Positions 33,858 to 42,163 of a DNA stretch of 60,303 bases are shown here, in pieces. The notes below the pieces were generated by a model. That model ran no database searches and was not told where the DNA came from. It was given only the letters and a program-made list of their open reading frames with translations. The translations under genes and the position numbers were made by a program. Source of the DNA: Anaerolineae bacterium (lineage in GTDB: Bacteria; Chloroflexota; Anaerolineae; Aggregatilineales; Phototrophicaceae); assembly GCA_025454525.1 (NCBI GenBank), contig JALOOG010000018.1, positions 1-60,303 of the forward strand, written 5' to 3'. The first letter of the stretch is position 1, and every line of letters begins with the position of its first letter.

Positions 33858-34739
33858 ATGACCCTCGATCCGATCCGCCAACTGATCAAAGCGGGTGATT
33901 TCGCACAAGCACGCGACTGCTTACGTCCCTTGCTTAAAGAAAATCCGAGTGCGGAGGTCTGGTACTTGGCCGCACAGGCCAGCGACGATCGCGCCCGTGC
34001 CATTCAATGCCTAAAAAAGGCCTTAGCGCTTGATCCGCTCCATACCCAAGCGAATCGACTCTTGTTAAAGTTGGAAGGCGGGGCCAATCTGAATAAAACC
34101 ACGACCAGTGAGGCCCCGACCGTTGTCCCGCCCCCTGTCTTTTCCACCCGTGAGCGTGAGCAGCGCGCACAACGCTCTCGCAAGCATTCCAATTGGCTAT
34201 TGATCAGCGGTGTAAGCTTGGTGATCTTGATCTTGGGCCTCTTTTTTCTGTTCAATGTGATTGGGCTTGTGCCAGGCTTTGTCGGATTGATCACCCGCTT
34301 AATGGGTGGCCCGTCCGCGGTGACTGAAGTGAATGGCCAACCGATCGAAGAAGTCGCCTACCCAGTGGCTTTAGCGGGGCAATTGCCGATCGTGGTCTCT
34401 AAACGATTTAATGGCCAGATCTACGAATACGTTGATATTTTGGATCATGGGTATGTGCATGAGTACAAGGTCTTTATGCTCACCCAAGAGCCTTACGCCG
34501 TGATGATCGATTTTTCCACGCCGATCGATCGTGACTTTGAGCGTAACGTAGGCTTTTTTGACCCCAATGGCAACGATGTTACCCGGACGTTGTGTGGGCG
34601 ATCTCCTAACCTTGCCGCTCCTGATCCGGCACGCTTGATCTGGCGCTGTCAATCGAATCGGGAAGGTTGGTACAGTATGCAGATCGTGGGGATTCGCGGC
34701 GAAAGCATCGGTATCTATCGCATCGTGTTAACTTTCTAG
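33858..34739 (+). CDS. TPR-like membrane protein of unknown function
   Basis: A 293-residue protein: N-terminal TPR-like helices (~5-72: IKAGDFAQARDCLRPLLKENP, AIQCLKKALALDPLHTQANRLLLKL), basic linker, one transmembrane helix (~110-132), and a C-terminal ~150-residue beta-rich domain with Cys pairs (TLCGRSPN, WRCQSN) suggesting a disulfide and an external location. No family recognised. The C-terminal part may be a pre-peptidase or PPC-like beta-sandwich (EGWYSMQIVGIRGESIGIYRIVL). GGAG before the ATG is good. Its end overlaps the convergent kinase gene by 12 bases. Confidence 0.7.
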   Translation: MTLDPIRQLIKAGDFAQARDCLRPLLKENPSAEVWYLAAQASDDRARAIQCLKKALALDPLHTQANRLLLKLEGGANLNKTTTSEAPTVVPPPVFSTREREQRAQRSRKHSNWLLISGVSLVILILGLFFLFNVIGLVPGFVGLITRLMGGPSAVTEVNGQPIEEVAYPVALAGQLPIVVSKRFNGQIYEYVDILDHGYVHEYKVFMLTQEPYAVMIDFSTPIDRDFERNVGFFDPNGNDVTRTLCGRSPNLAAPDPARLIWRCQSNREGWYSMQIVGIRGESIGIYRIVLTF

Positions 34740-36647
34740 CAACGCTTGGGAAAATTCGCCGGCCGTCGCAAAACGATCATGTGGGTTCTTGGCCATCGCC
34801 TTGTGAATCGCTTTCACCACCGCCTCCGGGGTATCCGGTCGGATAAGTCGTGGATCTGGCACGGGTTTATAGAGGTGGGCAAACAAAATTTGTCCCACAT
34901 TGCCTTTAAAGGGCAGTTCACCCGTGATCATGTGATAGGTCATCACCCCTAACGAATAGATGTCCGCCCGTGCGTCAATGGGCATTCCACTTTGGATCTG
35001 TTCGGGAGCGGAGTAATCGATGGTACCGATCAAACTGGTATGGGTCAGATCCGTTTCTTCCTCATCATCCACCTTGACGATCCCAAAGTCCATGAGGATC
35101 GCCTCCTGGCGGACGACCGTCGTCTGAAGCATGATGTTACTCGGTTTGATGTCCCGATGCACCAGCCCTTGTTCATGGGCATAATCCAACGCGGACGCAA
35201 TATCGCGCACGATCCAACGCACCGTATGTAAGGGTAAGCAGCCTTGCGCCTTAAGAAAACTCCCCAACTCTTTCCCGTCCGTGTATTCCATCACCAAGAA
35301 ATAAGCGCCGTTCAGGTTCCCATAATCGTACAACCCGACGATGTTCGGATGCCGTAAGGAGGCCACAATCCGTGCCTCACGTTGAAACCGCTTTAGGTAT
35401 TCAGGGCGTTGCGCCAATTCAGGGGATAAGATCTTGATCGCAACTTGACGATTTAACGAGATCTGTCGTCCACGATAGACCGCGCCCATCCCGCCTTTTC
35501 CGATCATCTTGCCGATCTCATATACCCCGAACGCTTGTCCGGTAAAAACTTGATTCGGCGTTTCATTTTCCGCACGTTGACGTTGCTCTAATTGGTTGAG
35601 GTCAAAGCGCAACAGGAAAAAGCGCCGATCGATCAAATGTTGTAACGCATTGCGCGTCGGTTGAAATAACCCGATGATCACCGCCACCGCCAACGCTAAC
35701 GCCAATTGAGATTGCTGAAACACCTGTTGCACGATCAAAAAGCCGATCGCAAAAAACAGGCTTAGGATCACGGTGACACCCCCGTATAACAGCGACCGAT
35801 TGAGGACAAAATCGATGTTATACAGCTTATAGCGCAAGACCGCGATCGCTAACGAGACTTGTAAGCCCACTCCGGTGATCCCAAGGATCAAGCTACTGGT
35901 GAGGTTATGGTATAAGCGCATCGGATGTAACGGATCGATCTGCAACACGGCCAACAAGGCAAAGATCGCGTTATTCAAGGCCATCAACGTAATCAACAAG
36001 ACAAACATCACCATCACCAAGCGGATCTGACGGCGTTGGGGGGGGGAGGCAGCGCGATACCGTTGCAAATGGGCGACCACAAAGCTGATCGTGACGACCG
36101 TGAGTGTCACCAACAACACCCCCGTGTTAGGCGGTAACATCACTTGGCTTTGAGCGATCGCCGCCCACAAGACCACCAATGGCGCAGCGTAGCGTGTCCA
36201 CTGTGGGCCAAAACGGCCATCTGGGAACAGATAGCCGATCACGATCAAACTCGAAAGCGAGATAAACGACATCCACGCGGGCGCATTTAAGCCGAAGCCG
36301 AAAGTGGCCGTAGCGACCATCGTAAAGCCCAAGGCCATCACATACCAGTCATCGGAGCGCCGCCACACGATAAACACCGCGACCGCGTAAGCCGATAAGA
36401 TCACCACATACGGCATGACGGTGAGGAAACCCAAGTAAAATTGCGGGGTCAAGCCCGCCGCGCTGAAATTTTCAAGGCCACTCATCAACCCTTCCATCCG
36501 TTGATTATAGAGCGGCTCTAAGCTCAAAGTTGTGTAGATCACGTAAAAAGTGGTAAAAATAAACCAGATCACTTGCATGGCGCGTTGAAGTGAGGGGCTG
36601 TTGATCCGGGAACGGGTAATAAACGTGGAAGAGAGGGGTGCAGTCAT
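34728..36647 (-). CDS. Ser/Thr protein kinase with polytopic membrane sensor module
   Basis: A 639-residue protein. Residues ~20-330 carry about ten hydrophobic helices, ending in LRYKLYNIDFVLNRSLLYG (~271-289), the linker typical of Chloroflexota membrane histidine kinases. The C-terminal eukaryotic-like kinase has the Gly loop GKGGMG (383-388), K405 in VAIKIL, HRDIKPSN with catalytic D499, DFG at 520-522, and an APE-like SAPEQ. All catalytic residues are intact. In effect it is a sensor normally attached to a His kinase that drives a Ser/Thr kinase instead. The promoter at 36675-36704 and GGAG SD are good. Targets unknown. Confidence 0.93.
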   Translation of the reverse strand: MTAPLSSTFITRSRINSPSLQRAMQVIWFIFTTFYVIYTTLSLEPLYNQRMEGLMSGLENFSAAGLTPQFYLGFLTVMPYVVILSAYAVAVFIVWRRSDDWYVMALGFTMVATATFGFGLNAPAWMSFISLSSLIVIGYLFPDGRFGPQWTRYAAPLVVLWAAIAQSQVMLPPNTGVLLVTLTVVTISFVVAHLQRYRAASPPQRRQIRLVMVMFVLLITLMALNNAIFALLAVLQIDPLHPMRLYHNLTSSLILGITGVGLQVSLAIAVLRYKLYNIDFVLNRSLLYGGVTVILSLFFAIGFLIVQQVFQQSQLALALAVAVIIGLFQPTRNALQHLIDRRFFLLRFDLNQLEQRQRAENETPNQVFTGQAFGVYEIGKMIGKGGMGAVYRGRQISLNRQVAIKILSPELAQRPEYLKRFQREARIVASLRHPNIVGLYDYGNLNGAYFLVMEYTDGKELGSFLKAQGCLPLHTVRWIVRDIASALDYAHEQGLVHRDIKPSNIMLQTTVVRQEAILMDFGIVKVDDEEETDLTHTSLIGTIDYSAPEQIQSGMPIDARADIYSLGVMTYHMITGELPFKGNVGQILFAHLYKPVPDPRLIRPDTPEAVVKAIHKAMAKNPHDRFATAGEFSQALLES

Positions 36648-36674
36648 GCCAACAACTCCAGTTTCTTACACCCT

Positions 36675-36704
36675 ATTATAGCACCCAACACGCAAAGATT
36701 ACAA
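36675..36704 (-). promoter_or_regulatory. Sigma-70-type promoter of the Ser/Thr kinase gene
   Basis: On the minus strand TTGTAA (36699-36704) and TATAAT (36675-36680) are separated by 18 bases. The start would fall near 36668, about 20 bases before the kinase ATG. Confidence 0.75.
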
Positions 36705-36733
36705 TTACAACAATACTGTAACATTTTACTTAA

Positions 36734-37879
36734 GTGAGTGTGGTTGCCTTGGTCAATTTATCTGATTTTACCCCTACTCCCGATCTCGCTACGGCGGAGA
36801 CAATGCCCGCCCGTTGGTATACCGATCCGGCCATTTTGACCTTAGAGCGTGAGCGCGTCTTTTGGCGCACTTGGCAACCCGTCGGACAAAGCGAATTAGT
36901 GCAACGCCCCGGCGATTTTTTCACCTGTGAGGTGGCCGGAGAGCCGTTAGTGGTGACGCGCGGACAAGATGATCAGTTGCGCGCTTTTTACAATGTTTGT
37001 CGGCATCGCGGGGCGGCCGTGGCCCGCGCTAAAGGCAACCGCAAAAGCCTACAATGTATGTATCACGGGTGGACGTATGGCCTAGACGGACGTTTATTGC
37101 GCGCCCCCGAATTTGAAGGCGTGGCCAATTGGGATGCAAGCACCGTCTGTTTACCTCCGGTTCAAGTAGAGATCTGGGGACCGTTTGTGTTTGTGAATCT
37201 TGATCCCAACGCGCCACCAATGCACGAAACCGCTTACGGCAAAATTTACCAAGAGATCCGATCCAAAGGCTTTCATATTGAGGCGATGCGCCGCGTTGAA
37301 CGGCGTGATTACCTGATTCAATGCAATTGGAAGGTGTACGTCGATAACTACTTAGAAGGCTATCATTTGCCGATCGCACATCCGGGCCTATTCAAAGAAT
37401 TGGATTACGATCAATACCGCGTCGATACTTTCGATACTTATTCCTCACAATATGCGCCGATCCGCCCAGCAACCTCCGGCGATCTCCGCGATCGGCGTTA
37501 TGTGCGCGATGCAGATCACGGGGAAGCAGAGGCGCTCTACTATTGGATCTTCCCGAATGTGATGCTCAATGTCTACTTAGATAACCTGTCGATCAATATC
37601 ATCTTACCGATCGGCCATGAGCAGACTTTGACGATCTTTGAATGGTATTTTGAACCCCCCGGCACCGGGGCCGGTTGGGAATCGATGCAACAGATCATCG
37701 CGTTTAGCGATCAAATTCAACAAGAGGATATCGAGATCTGCGAATTGGTACAAAAAGGTCTCGTTTCGCGCTCTTATGATAAAGGGCGATTTTCGGTCAA
37801 GCGCGAAAACGGTGTGCATCATTTTCAAACGTTGTTACATCAACACCTAACTACACCTTCAACGGAGTCCACGTCTTAA
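36734..37879 (+). CDS. Rieske non-haem iron oxygenase, alpha subunit
   Basis: A 381-residue aromatic-ring-hydroxylating-dioxygenase-type alpha subunit. The Rieske cluster ligands are C89 and H91 (NVCRHRG) and C108 and H111 (CMYHGW). The mononuclear iron site is shown by NWKVYVDNYLEGYHLPIAHPG with H211 and H216, and D204 as the bridge. Sequence style resembles the choline/carnitine/quaternary-amine monooxygenase group more than true ring dioxygenases. No reductase or beta subunit is adjacent, so electrons must come from an unlinked partner. The start is GTG at 36734, without a clear SD; a nearby GTG at 36740 is possible. It overlaps the convergent acyl-ACP-reductase-like gene by 29 bases. Confidence 0.9.
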   Translation: MSVVALVNLSDFTPTPDLATAETMPARWYTDPAILTLERERVFWRTWQPVGQSELVQRPGDFFTCEVAGEPLVVTRGQDDQLRAFYNVCRHRGAAVARAKGNRKSLQCMYHGWTYGLDGRLLRAPEFEGVANWDASTVCLPPVQVEIWGPFVFVNLDPNAPPMHETAYGKIYQEIRSKGFHIEAMRRVERRDYLIQCNWKVYVDNYLEGYHLPIAHPGLFKELDYDQYRVDTFDTYSSQYAPIRPATSGDLRDRRYVRDADHGEAEALYYWIFPNVMLNVYLDNLSINIILPIGHEQTLTIFEWYFEPPGTGAGWESMQQIIAFSDQIQQEDIEICELVQKGLVSRSYDKGRFSVKRENGVHHFQTLLHQHLTTPSTESTS

Positions 37880-38954
37880 GGTTATGTTGAGCGCGCTCTC
37901 TTACACGGGTGATCGTCTCATCACTCACGGGTTTCTCAAAGCTCCGAAAACCCGATAATCGAAAACCGTGTTTATGGGCGATCCGACCGATCTCCAACGC
38001 TTGTTCGATCGCGATCTCTTTGCCCACCGTGTAATCCTCATAGCGGCCTTCTAAGGCAAGAGCCATCGTCTCCGCCATACACGCATAAGATTTTCGCTCT
38101 GGAAAGCCAAAATCAAAATGAAAATCAACCGGGCCCGGGACTTCCACCATCCCACCTTCGATCACCAACACATCATTCCGTTCCTCAATCACCCGCCGCG
38201 AGACATCCCGCGGCCGCGCCACATCACACACCACCGCACCCGGTTTGAGATGCTTCGGATAAATCACCTCATGGATCGCGCTGGTGACGGTCAAAATCAG
38301 ATCACAGTTATAGATCGCGTCCATGTGCGTGGTAGCGATCACTTTAGCGCGATGTCCTTCACACAATTCGCGGACGGGTTCGATCGCCTCGCTCCGCCGC
38401 CCAACGATCACCAATTCTCCACATTCCCGCGCCATCATTTGCGCGCAAGTTTTGCCGATCGCGCCCGTGGCTCCCACCACCGCCACCCGCCCCTCTGACA
38501 GATCGATCCCCATGACTTTCGCCGATTCGCGGATCGCCTCGACCGCGATCACCACTGTGTAACTATCACCCGTGGTGACCGGAATCGCTAATTGTTCGGC
38601 CACCGTGATCCCTGCATCGCCCACCACCGACGTATACGCACCCAGTCCCAATAACCGCGCCCCTAAGTTTTCGGCCATGCGACCACACGCGATCAACTTC
38701 TGATACACCACCTCTACCGGCAACGACATCATCGTAGGCGGGGTAAACGGGCAGGCGATAAACCAGCCTTTGATCTCGTTTCCGGTGCTTTCGGAGCGAA
38801 TCCCAGTGATCTCCGAGAGGTAGACAGGCGGAAAAAAGCGCGAAAAAAAGTTAATCTGTCTTTCTGTCAGGATCTTGCCCAAAAGTGGGAACTTGCGCGC
38901 CACATCTTTTTTAATCTGAATGGGATGAATAATAAACGCAAAGGTATCTTGCAT
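37851..38954 (-). CDS. Long-chain acyl-ACP reductase-like protein (AAR family)
   Basis: A 367-residue NAD(P)-dependent enzyme resembling cyanobacterial fatty-acyl-ACP reductase, which makes fatty aldehydes. Seen: GLGAYTSVVGDAGITVA (~103-119), the Rossmann loop GATGAIG at 161-167, and a C-terminal AC-x-AE-T/S-M block with C292, which aligns by eye with the acyl-thioester Cys (C294) of the Synechococcus enzyme, then GRIAHKHGF. The cyanobacterial partner ADO, which makes alkanes, is absent; instead a Rieske oxygenase converges on it. It could instead be the related shikimate-dehydrogenase-like branch. Role in aldehyde, alcohol or wax-type lipid synthesis is inferred. Promoter not identified. Confidence 0.8.
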   Translation of the reverse strand: MQDTFAFIIHPIQIKKDVARKFPLLGKILTERQINFFSRFFPPVYLSEITGIRSESTGNEIKGWFIACPFTPPTMMSLPVEVVYQKLIACGRMAENLGARLLGLGAYTSVVGDAGITVAEQLAIPVTTGDSYTVVIAVEAIRESAKVMGIDLSEGRVAVVGATGAIGKTCAQMMARECGELVIVGRRSEAIEPVRELCEGHRAKVIATTHMDAIYNCDLILTVTSAIHEVIYPKHLKPGAVVCDVARPRDVSRRVIEERNDVLVIEGGMVEVPGPVDFHFDFGFPERKSYACMAETMALALEGRYEDYTVGKEIAIEQALEIGRIAHKHGFRLSGFRSFEKPVSDETITRVRERAQHNLKTWTPLKV

Positions 38955-39048
38955 GATGCGATCCTAAAAGGCTTACTTTTCGCTTATTTTACCCCAGATC
39001 GTATCAGATTCCTTCTAACATTTCCTTAACAGTCTGGGTGATCGCTTG

Positions 39049-39240
39049 AAAAGTCGTAACATTTGTTACGACTTTTTCGCTCATCTGGGCTATCATTCAT
39101 GTTATGCGATCGATCTGATACGAAAGGCATAGCTGATGAAAACCCTGACTCGGTACAAGCTTGTTGATAACTTTTGGGCGCTCACCTGTTCAAAATTACA
39201 ATCAATCTAACCACGTTGCCGCTGTCGCCGAATAAATTTT
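39049..39240 (+). repeat. Dispersed intergenic element, copy 2, with perfect hairpin
   Basis: The core 39059-39093 matches 12023-12057 at 34 of 35 bases. Here the left flank adds AAAAGTCGTAAC (39049-39060), giving a perfect 12-bp inverted repeat with GTTACGACTTTT (39065-39076) and a 4-nt loop, followed by T. In copy 1 the left arm is not conserved, so the conserved part is the right arm plus ~20 bases beyond. Downstream CAAGCTT (near 39158) and the GTCGCCGAATAAATTTT block (39224-39240) are also shared loosely. Confidence 0.75.
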
Positions 39241-39311
39241 TGGTCTTTGCCGCTACCACTGTCGCCACCTTGCCTTAGAATCACAGCGGATACCCTCAAT
39301 AGATCTTTAGG

Positions 39312-39341
39312 TTGACAGTCTTTCGCTCTCTAAGGGATAAT
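39312..39341 (+). promoter_or_regulatory. Sigma-70 promoter of the purine operon
   Basis: Consensus -35 TTGACA (39312-39317), 18-base spacer, -10 GATAAT (39336-39341). The transcript would start near 39348, 22 bases before the purD ATG. This rules out the ATG at 39340 as a start. Confidence 0.9.
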
Positions 39342-39369
39342 GCGCTCATTTCAATCGGGGGGAGCAACG

Positions 39370-40623
39370 ATGAGTCGATCGGTGATGATTGTCGGATCAG
39401 GCGGGCGAGAACATGCGTTAGCGTGGAAAGTCGCACAATCGCCACGGGTATCGCGCTTGTATCTTGCGCCAGGCAATGCGGCCCAGATCGGGGAGTCTGT
39501 CCGGATCAGCGGTGAGGATCTGCCCGCCTTACGCCAATTTGCGATTGACCAACAGATCGATTTAACGATCGTCGGGCCAGAAGCCCCCCTCGCCGCGGGG
39601 ATCGTGGATCTGTTTCAAGCGGCGGGTTTAGCGATTTTTGGCCCGTCACAGGCGGCCGCACAGTTGGAAGCGTCTAAAGCGTTTTCTAAACAATTTATGC
39701 AAGAATATCAGATCCCGACGGCCGCTTATGCGAGTTTTAGCGATTATGAGGCAGCCCGGGCTTACCTAGACACACTCAACGCGCCCGTGGTGGTCAAAGC
39801 ATCCGGGTTAGCTGCGGGTAAAGGCGTGATTGTCTGTGACGATTCGGCGCAAGCACATCAAGCACTCCAAGAGATCATGCGGGATCAAGCGTTCGGGGCG
39901 GCCGGTGCAACCGTGGTGATCGAAGAGCGCTTAACCGGACGTGAAGTATCTGTCTTGGCCTTTAGCGACGGTGATACCGTGATCCCGATGCCCCCGGCCC
40001 GGGATCATAAACGGGTTTTTGACGGGGATCAGGGCCCAAATACGGGTGGCATGGGCGCTTATGCCCCAGTACCTGATGTAGACGCGGCTTTATTAGAGGA
40101 AATCCACACCACGGTATTACAACGCGCCGTAGACGGGATGCGGGCGCGTGGGACTCCCTATGTCGGGGTGTTATATGCGGGTTTGATGCTCACACCGGAC
40201 GGCATTCGCACCTTAGAGTATAACTGTCGCTTTGGGGATCCGGAAACGCAAGTGCTGTTACCGTTATTAGACAGCGATCTAGTGGAAGTGATCGAGGCCT
40301 GTATCACAGGCCGATTAGCCGATTGTCCGGTCACATGGCGTGACGGGGCGTGCGCGACGGTGGTATTAGCGGCCCCCGGCTATCCGGGCCATTATCCGAA
40401 GGGATCACCGATCCACGGGATCGATCAAATCGCCGATGCGATGGTCTTTCAGGCCGGCACGGTGTTACAGGGCGGGCAGATCGTGACAGCGGGCGGACGG
40501 GTGTTAGCGGTCTCCGCATTGGATCACACCTTAAACGGCGCGATCCAACGCGCTTATCAAGCGATCCCCAAGATCCACTTTGACGGGATGCACTATCGCC
40601 GTGACATCGGACAACTGCTATGA
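39370..40623 (+). CDS. purD: Phosphoribosylamine-glycine ligase (GARS)
   Basis: Second step of purine synthesis: joins glycine to phosphoribosylamine with ATP. The ATP-grasp protein has 417 residues, with N-terminal VMIVGSGGREHALAWK, the ATP-binding PVVVKASGLAAGKGV loop (~143-157), and the GARS signature with RFGDPETQVLLP (~290-301). The length is typical. Start at 39370 has a strong GGGGGGAG site. First gene of a compact operon (purD, kinase, purM, purN) in which every junction overlaps by 1-4 bases. Confidence 0.97.
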   Translation: MSRSVMIVGSGGREHALAWKVAQSPRVSRLYLAPGNAAQIGESVRISGEDLPALRQFAIDQQIDLTIVGPEAPLAAGIVDLFQAAGLAIFGPSQAAAQLEASKAFSKQFMQEYQIPTAAYASFSDYEAARAYLDTLNAPVVVKASGLAAGKGVIVCDDSAQAHQALQEIMRDQAFGAAGATVVIEERLTGREVSVLAFSDGDTVIPMPPARDHKRVFDGDQGPNTGGMGAYAPVPDVDAALLEEIHTTVLQRAVDGMRARGTPYVGVLYAGLMLTPDGIRTLEYNCRFGDPETQVLLPLLDSDLVEVIEACITGRLADCPVTWRDGACATVVLAAPGYPGHYPKGSPIHGIDQIADAMVFQAGTVLQGGQIVTAGGRVLAVSALDHTLNGAIQRAYQAIPKIHFDGMHYRRDIGQLL

Positions 40624-41144
40624 ACCGGATCGTCGTGATCGGCACCAGTGGATCGGGCAAAACCACTTTAGCCAAGCAGATCGCGGCGCGGTTACAGTTG
40701 CCACATCAGGAGCTAGATGATCTGCATTGGAATGCCGATTGGCAAGAAACCCCGCTCTCTGAATTTCGGGAGCGCGTGAGTGAGGCGATCCGATCGGATC
40801 AGTGGGTGATCGATGGGAATTACAGCAAAGTGCGTGATCTGATCTGGACACGCGCCGATACGATTGTATGGTTAGATTATGCAAGATGGGTGGTCATGTG
40901 GCGGGTGATCACCCGCACCTTACGACGGGTGATCACCCGCGAGTCGCTCTGGCGATCCGGCAATGTCGAAACGTTAGAGAAGATGTTCGGGCGCGACTCG
41001 GTGATTGTGTGGGCATGGACGACCTATGAGCGGAGAAAAGGCGAAACGCCGCGTTTATTGGCGCAATATCCACAAGTGCGCGTGATCCGCTTGACGCATC
41101 CGGATGAAACCAAACGATGGATAGAGGAGCTAGGCAAAGTATGA
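40620..41144 (+). CDS. P-loop kinase (adenylate-kinase/FlaR-like) embedded in the purine operon
   Basis: A 174-residue P-loop protein: Walker A GTSGSGKT (8-15), an LDDLHWNADW block (~36-45), a WVIDGNYSKVRDLIWTRAD segment (~62-80) and a C-terminal RVIRLTHPDE. This is the pattern of the FlaR/topology-modulation/adenylate-kinase-like family, small NTP-binding proteins of uncertain substrate. It overlaps purD by 4 bases (ATGA) and purM by 4 bases, so it is translationally coupled to both. A role in nucleotide phosphorylation is suggested by the context only. Confidence 0.85.
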   Translation: MNRIVVIGTSGSGKTTLAKQIAARLQLPHQELDDLHWNADWQETPLSEFRERVSEAIRSDQWVIDGNYSKVRDLIWTRADTIVWLDYARWVVMWRVITRTLRRVITRESLWRSGNVETLEKMFGRDSVIVWAWTTYERRKGETPRLLAQYPQVRVIRLTHPDETKRWIEELGKV

Positions 41145-42163
41145 CCAATGATGCTTATCGGCGGGCGGGGGTGGATATCGCGGCCGGCACGCGGGCCACA
41201 GAATTGATGAAAGCGGCCGTTCACGCCACTTACACATCGGCGGTGTTATCGAAGACAGGCGCATTCGGTGGGTTATACGATGCTCGCCAATTAATGGAGA
41301 TGGATGCCCCCGTCTTGGTTGCGTCTACCGATGGAGTCGGTACAAAAACGATGGTTGCAGCCAAGCTAGGGCGATGGGATACCATCGGCCAAGATCTGGT
41401 CAACCATTGTGTGAATGACATCTTGGTACAAGGGGCGCGCCCGCTGTTCTTCTTGGATTACGTCGCCTCCTCTAAACTAGACCCAGAGCAGATCGCCGCG
41501 GTGGTTGGAGGTTGCGCGATCGCATGTCAAGCGGTCGGAGCGGCCCTTTTAGGCGGTGAAACGGCTGAAATGCCGGGGGTGTATCAACCGGGTGAGATCG
41601 ATCTGGCCGGCACGATCATCGGCGTGGTTGAGCGCGCCCGGATCATTGATGGATCGGCGATTCAGGTTGGGGATGTGATCCTCGCGTTGCCTTCTAGCGG
41701 CTTACACACCAATGGTTACTCGTTAGCACGGAAGGCCTTAGCCGATCTCAATTGGACGGAGGTGCATCCGGACTTGGGGATCAGCATCGAGGAGGCTTTG
41801 TTAGCGGTGCATCGTCCATATCTACGTGAGATTGAAGCGCTTTGGCAAGCCGGAGTCCCCCTTCACGGATTGGCACACATCACAGGCGGCGGTGTGATCG
41901 ATAACTTGCCGCGCATCTTGCCTACGGGAGTCGGGGCAGTGATCCGGCGCGGGACATGGACTGAACCGTCAATTTTTCCCTTGATTCAGCGTTTTGGGGC
42001 AGTCACAAGTGCGGAAATGTTCCATGCGTTTAACATGGGCTTAGGCATGTTGATCATCGTGAGCGCCGATCAAGCCGATCGGGTGCAAATGACCTTACCA
42101 GAAGCGCGACTCGTTGGGGAGATCCTTGCCGGCCCTTCGATCGTCACAGTGGATGGGATCTGA
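41141..42163 (+). CDS. purM: Phosphoribosylformylglycinamidine cyclo-ligase (AIR synthetase)
   Basis: Fifth step of purine synthesis. The 340-residue protein has YRRAGVDIAAG at the N-terminus, STDGVGTKT (~65-73), GGETAEMPGVY (~139-149), HGLAHITGGG (~243-252) and a C-terminal MFHAFNMGLGM, all signatures of PurM. The ATG at 41141 overlaps the preceding stop (ATGA) with GAGGAG 13 bases upstream; the in-frame ATG at 41117 is inside the kinase gene and lacks an RBS. Confidence 0.97.
   Translation: MTNDAYRRAGVDIAAGTRATELMKAAVHATYTSAVLSKTGAFGGLYDARQLMEMDAPVLVASTDGVGTKTMVAAKLGRWDTIGQDLVNHCVNDILVQGARPLFFLDYVASSKLDPEQIAAVVGGCAIACQAVGAALLGGETAEMPGVYQPGEIDLAGTIIGVVERARIIDGSAIQVGDVILALPSSGLHTNGYSLARKALADLNWTEVHPDLGISIEEALLAVHRPYLREIEALWQAGVPLHGLAHITGGGVIDNLPRILPTGVGAVIRRGTWTEPSIFPLIQRFGAVTSAEMFHAFNMGLGMLIIVSADQADRVQMTLPEARLVGEILAGPSIVTVDGI

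Larger units (their letters stand above)
38955..39369. other. Intergenic region, 415 bp, upstream of purD
   Basis: No gene seen. It holds the second copy of the dispersed element with a perfect hairpin (39049-39076) and the purD promoter (39312-39341), each entered separately. The ~130 bases between the element core and the A/T-rich 39224-39240 block have no frame with an RBS. Confidence 0.65.

Noticed and set aside
39340-39369. Longer purD starting at 39340
   Set aside because: That ATG overlaps the -10 box of a consensus promoter; the ATG at 39370 has a strong RBS.
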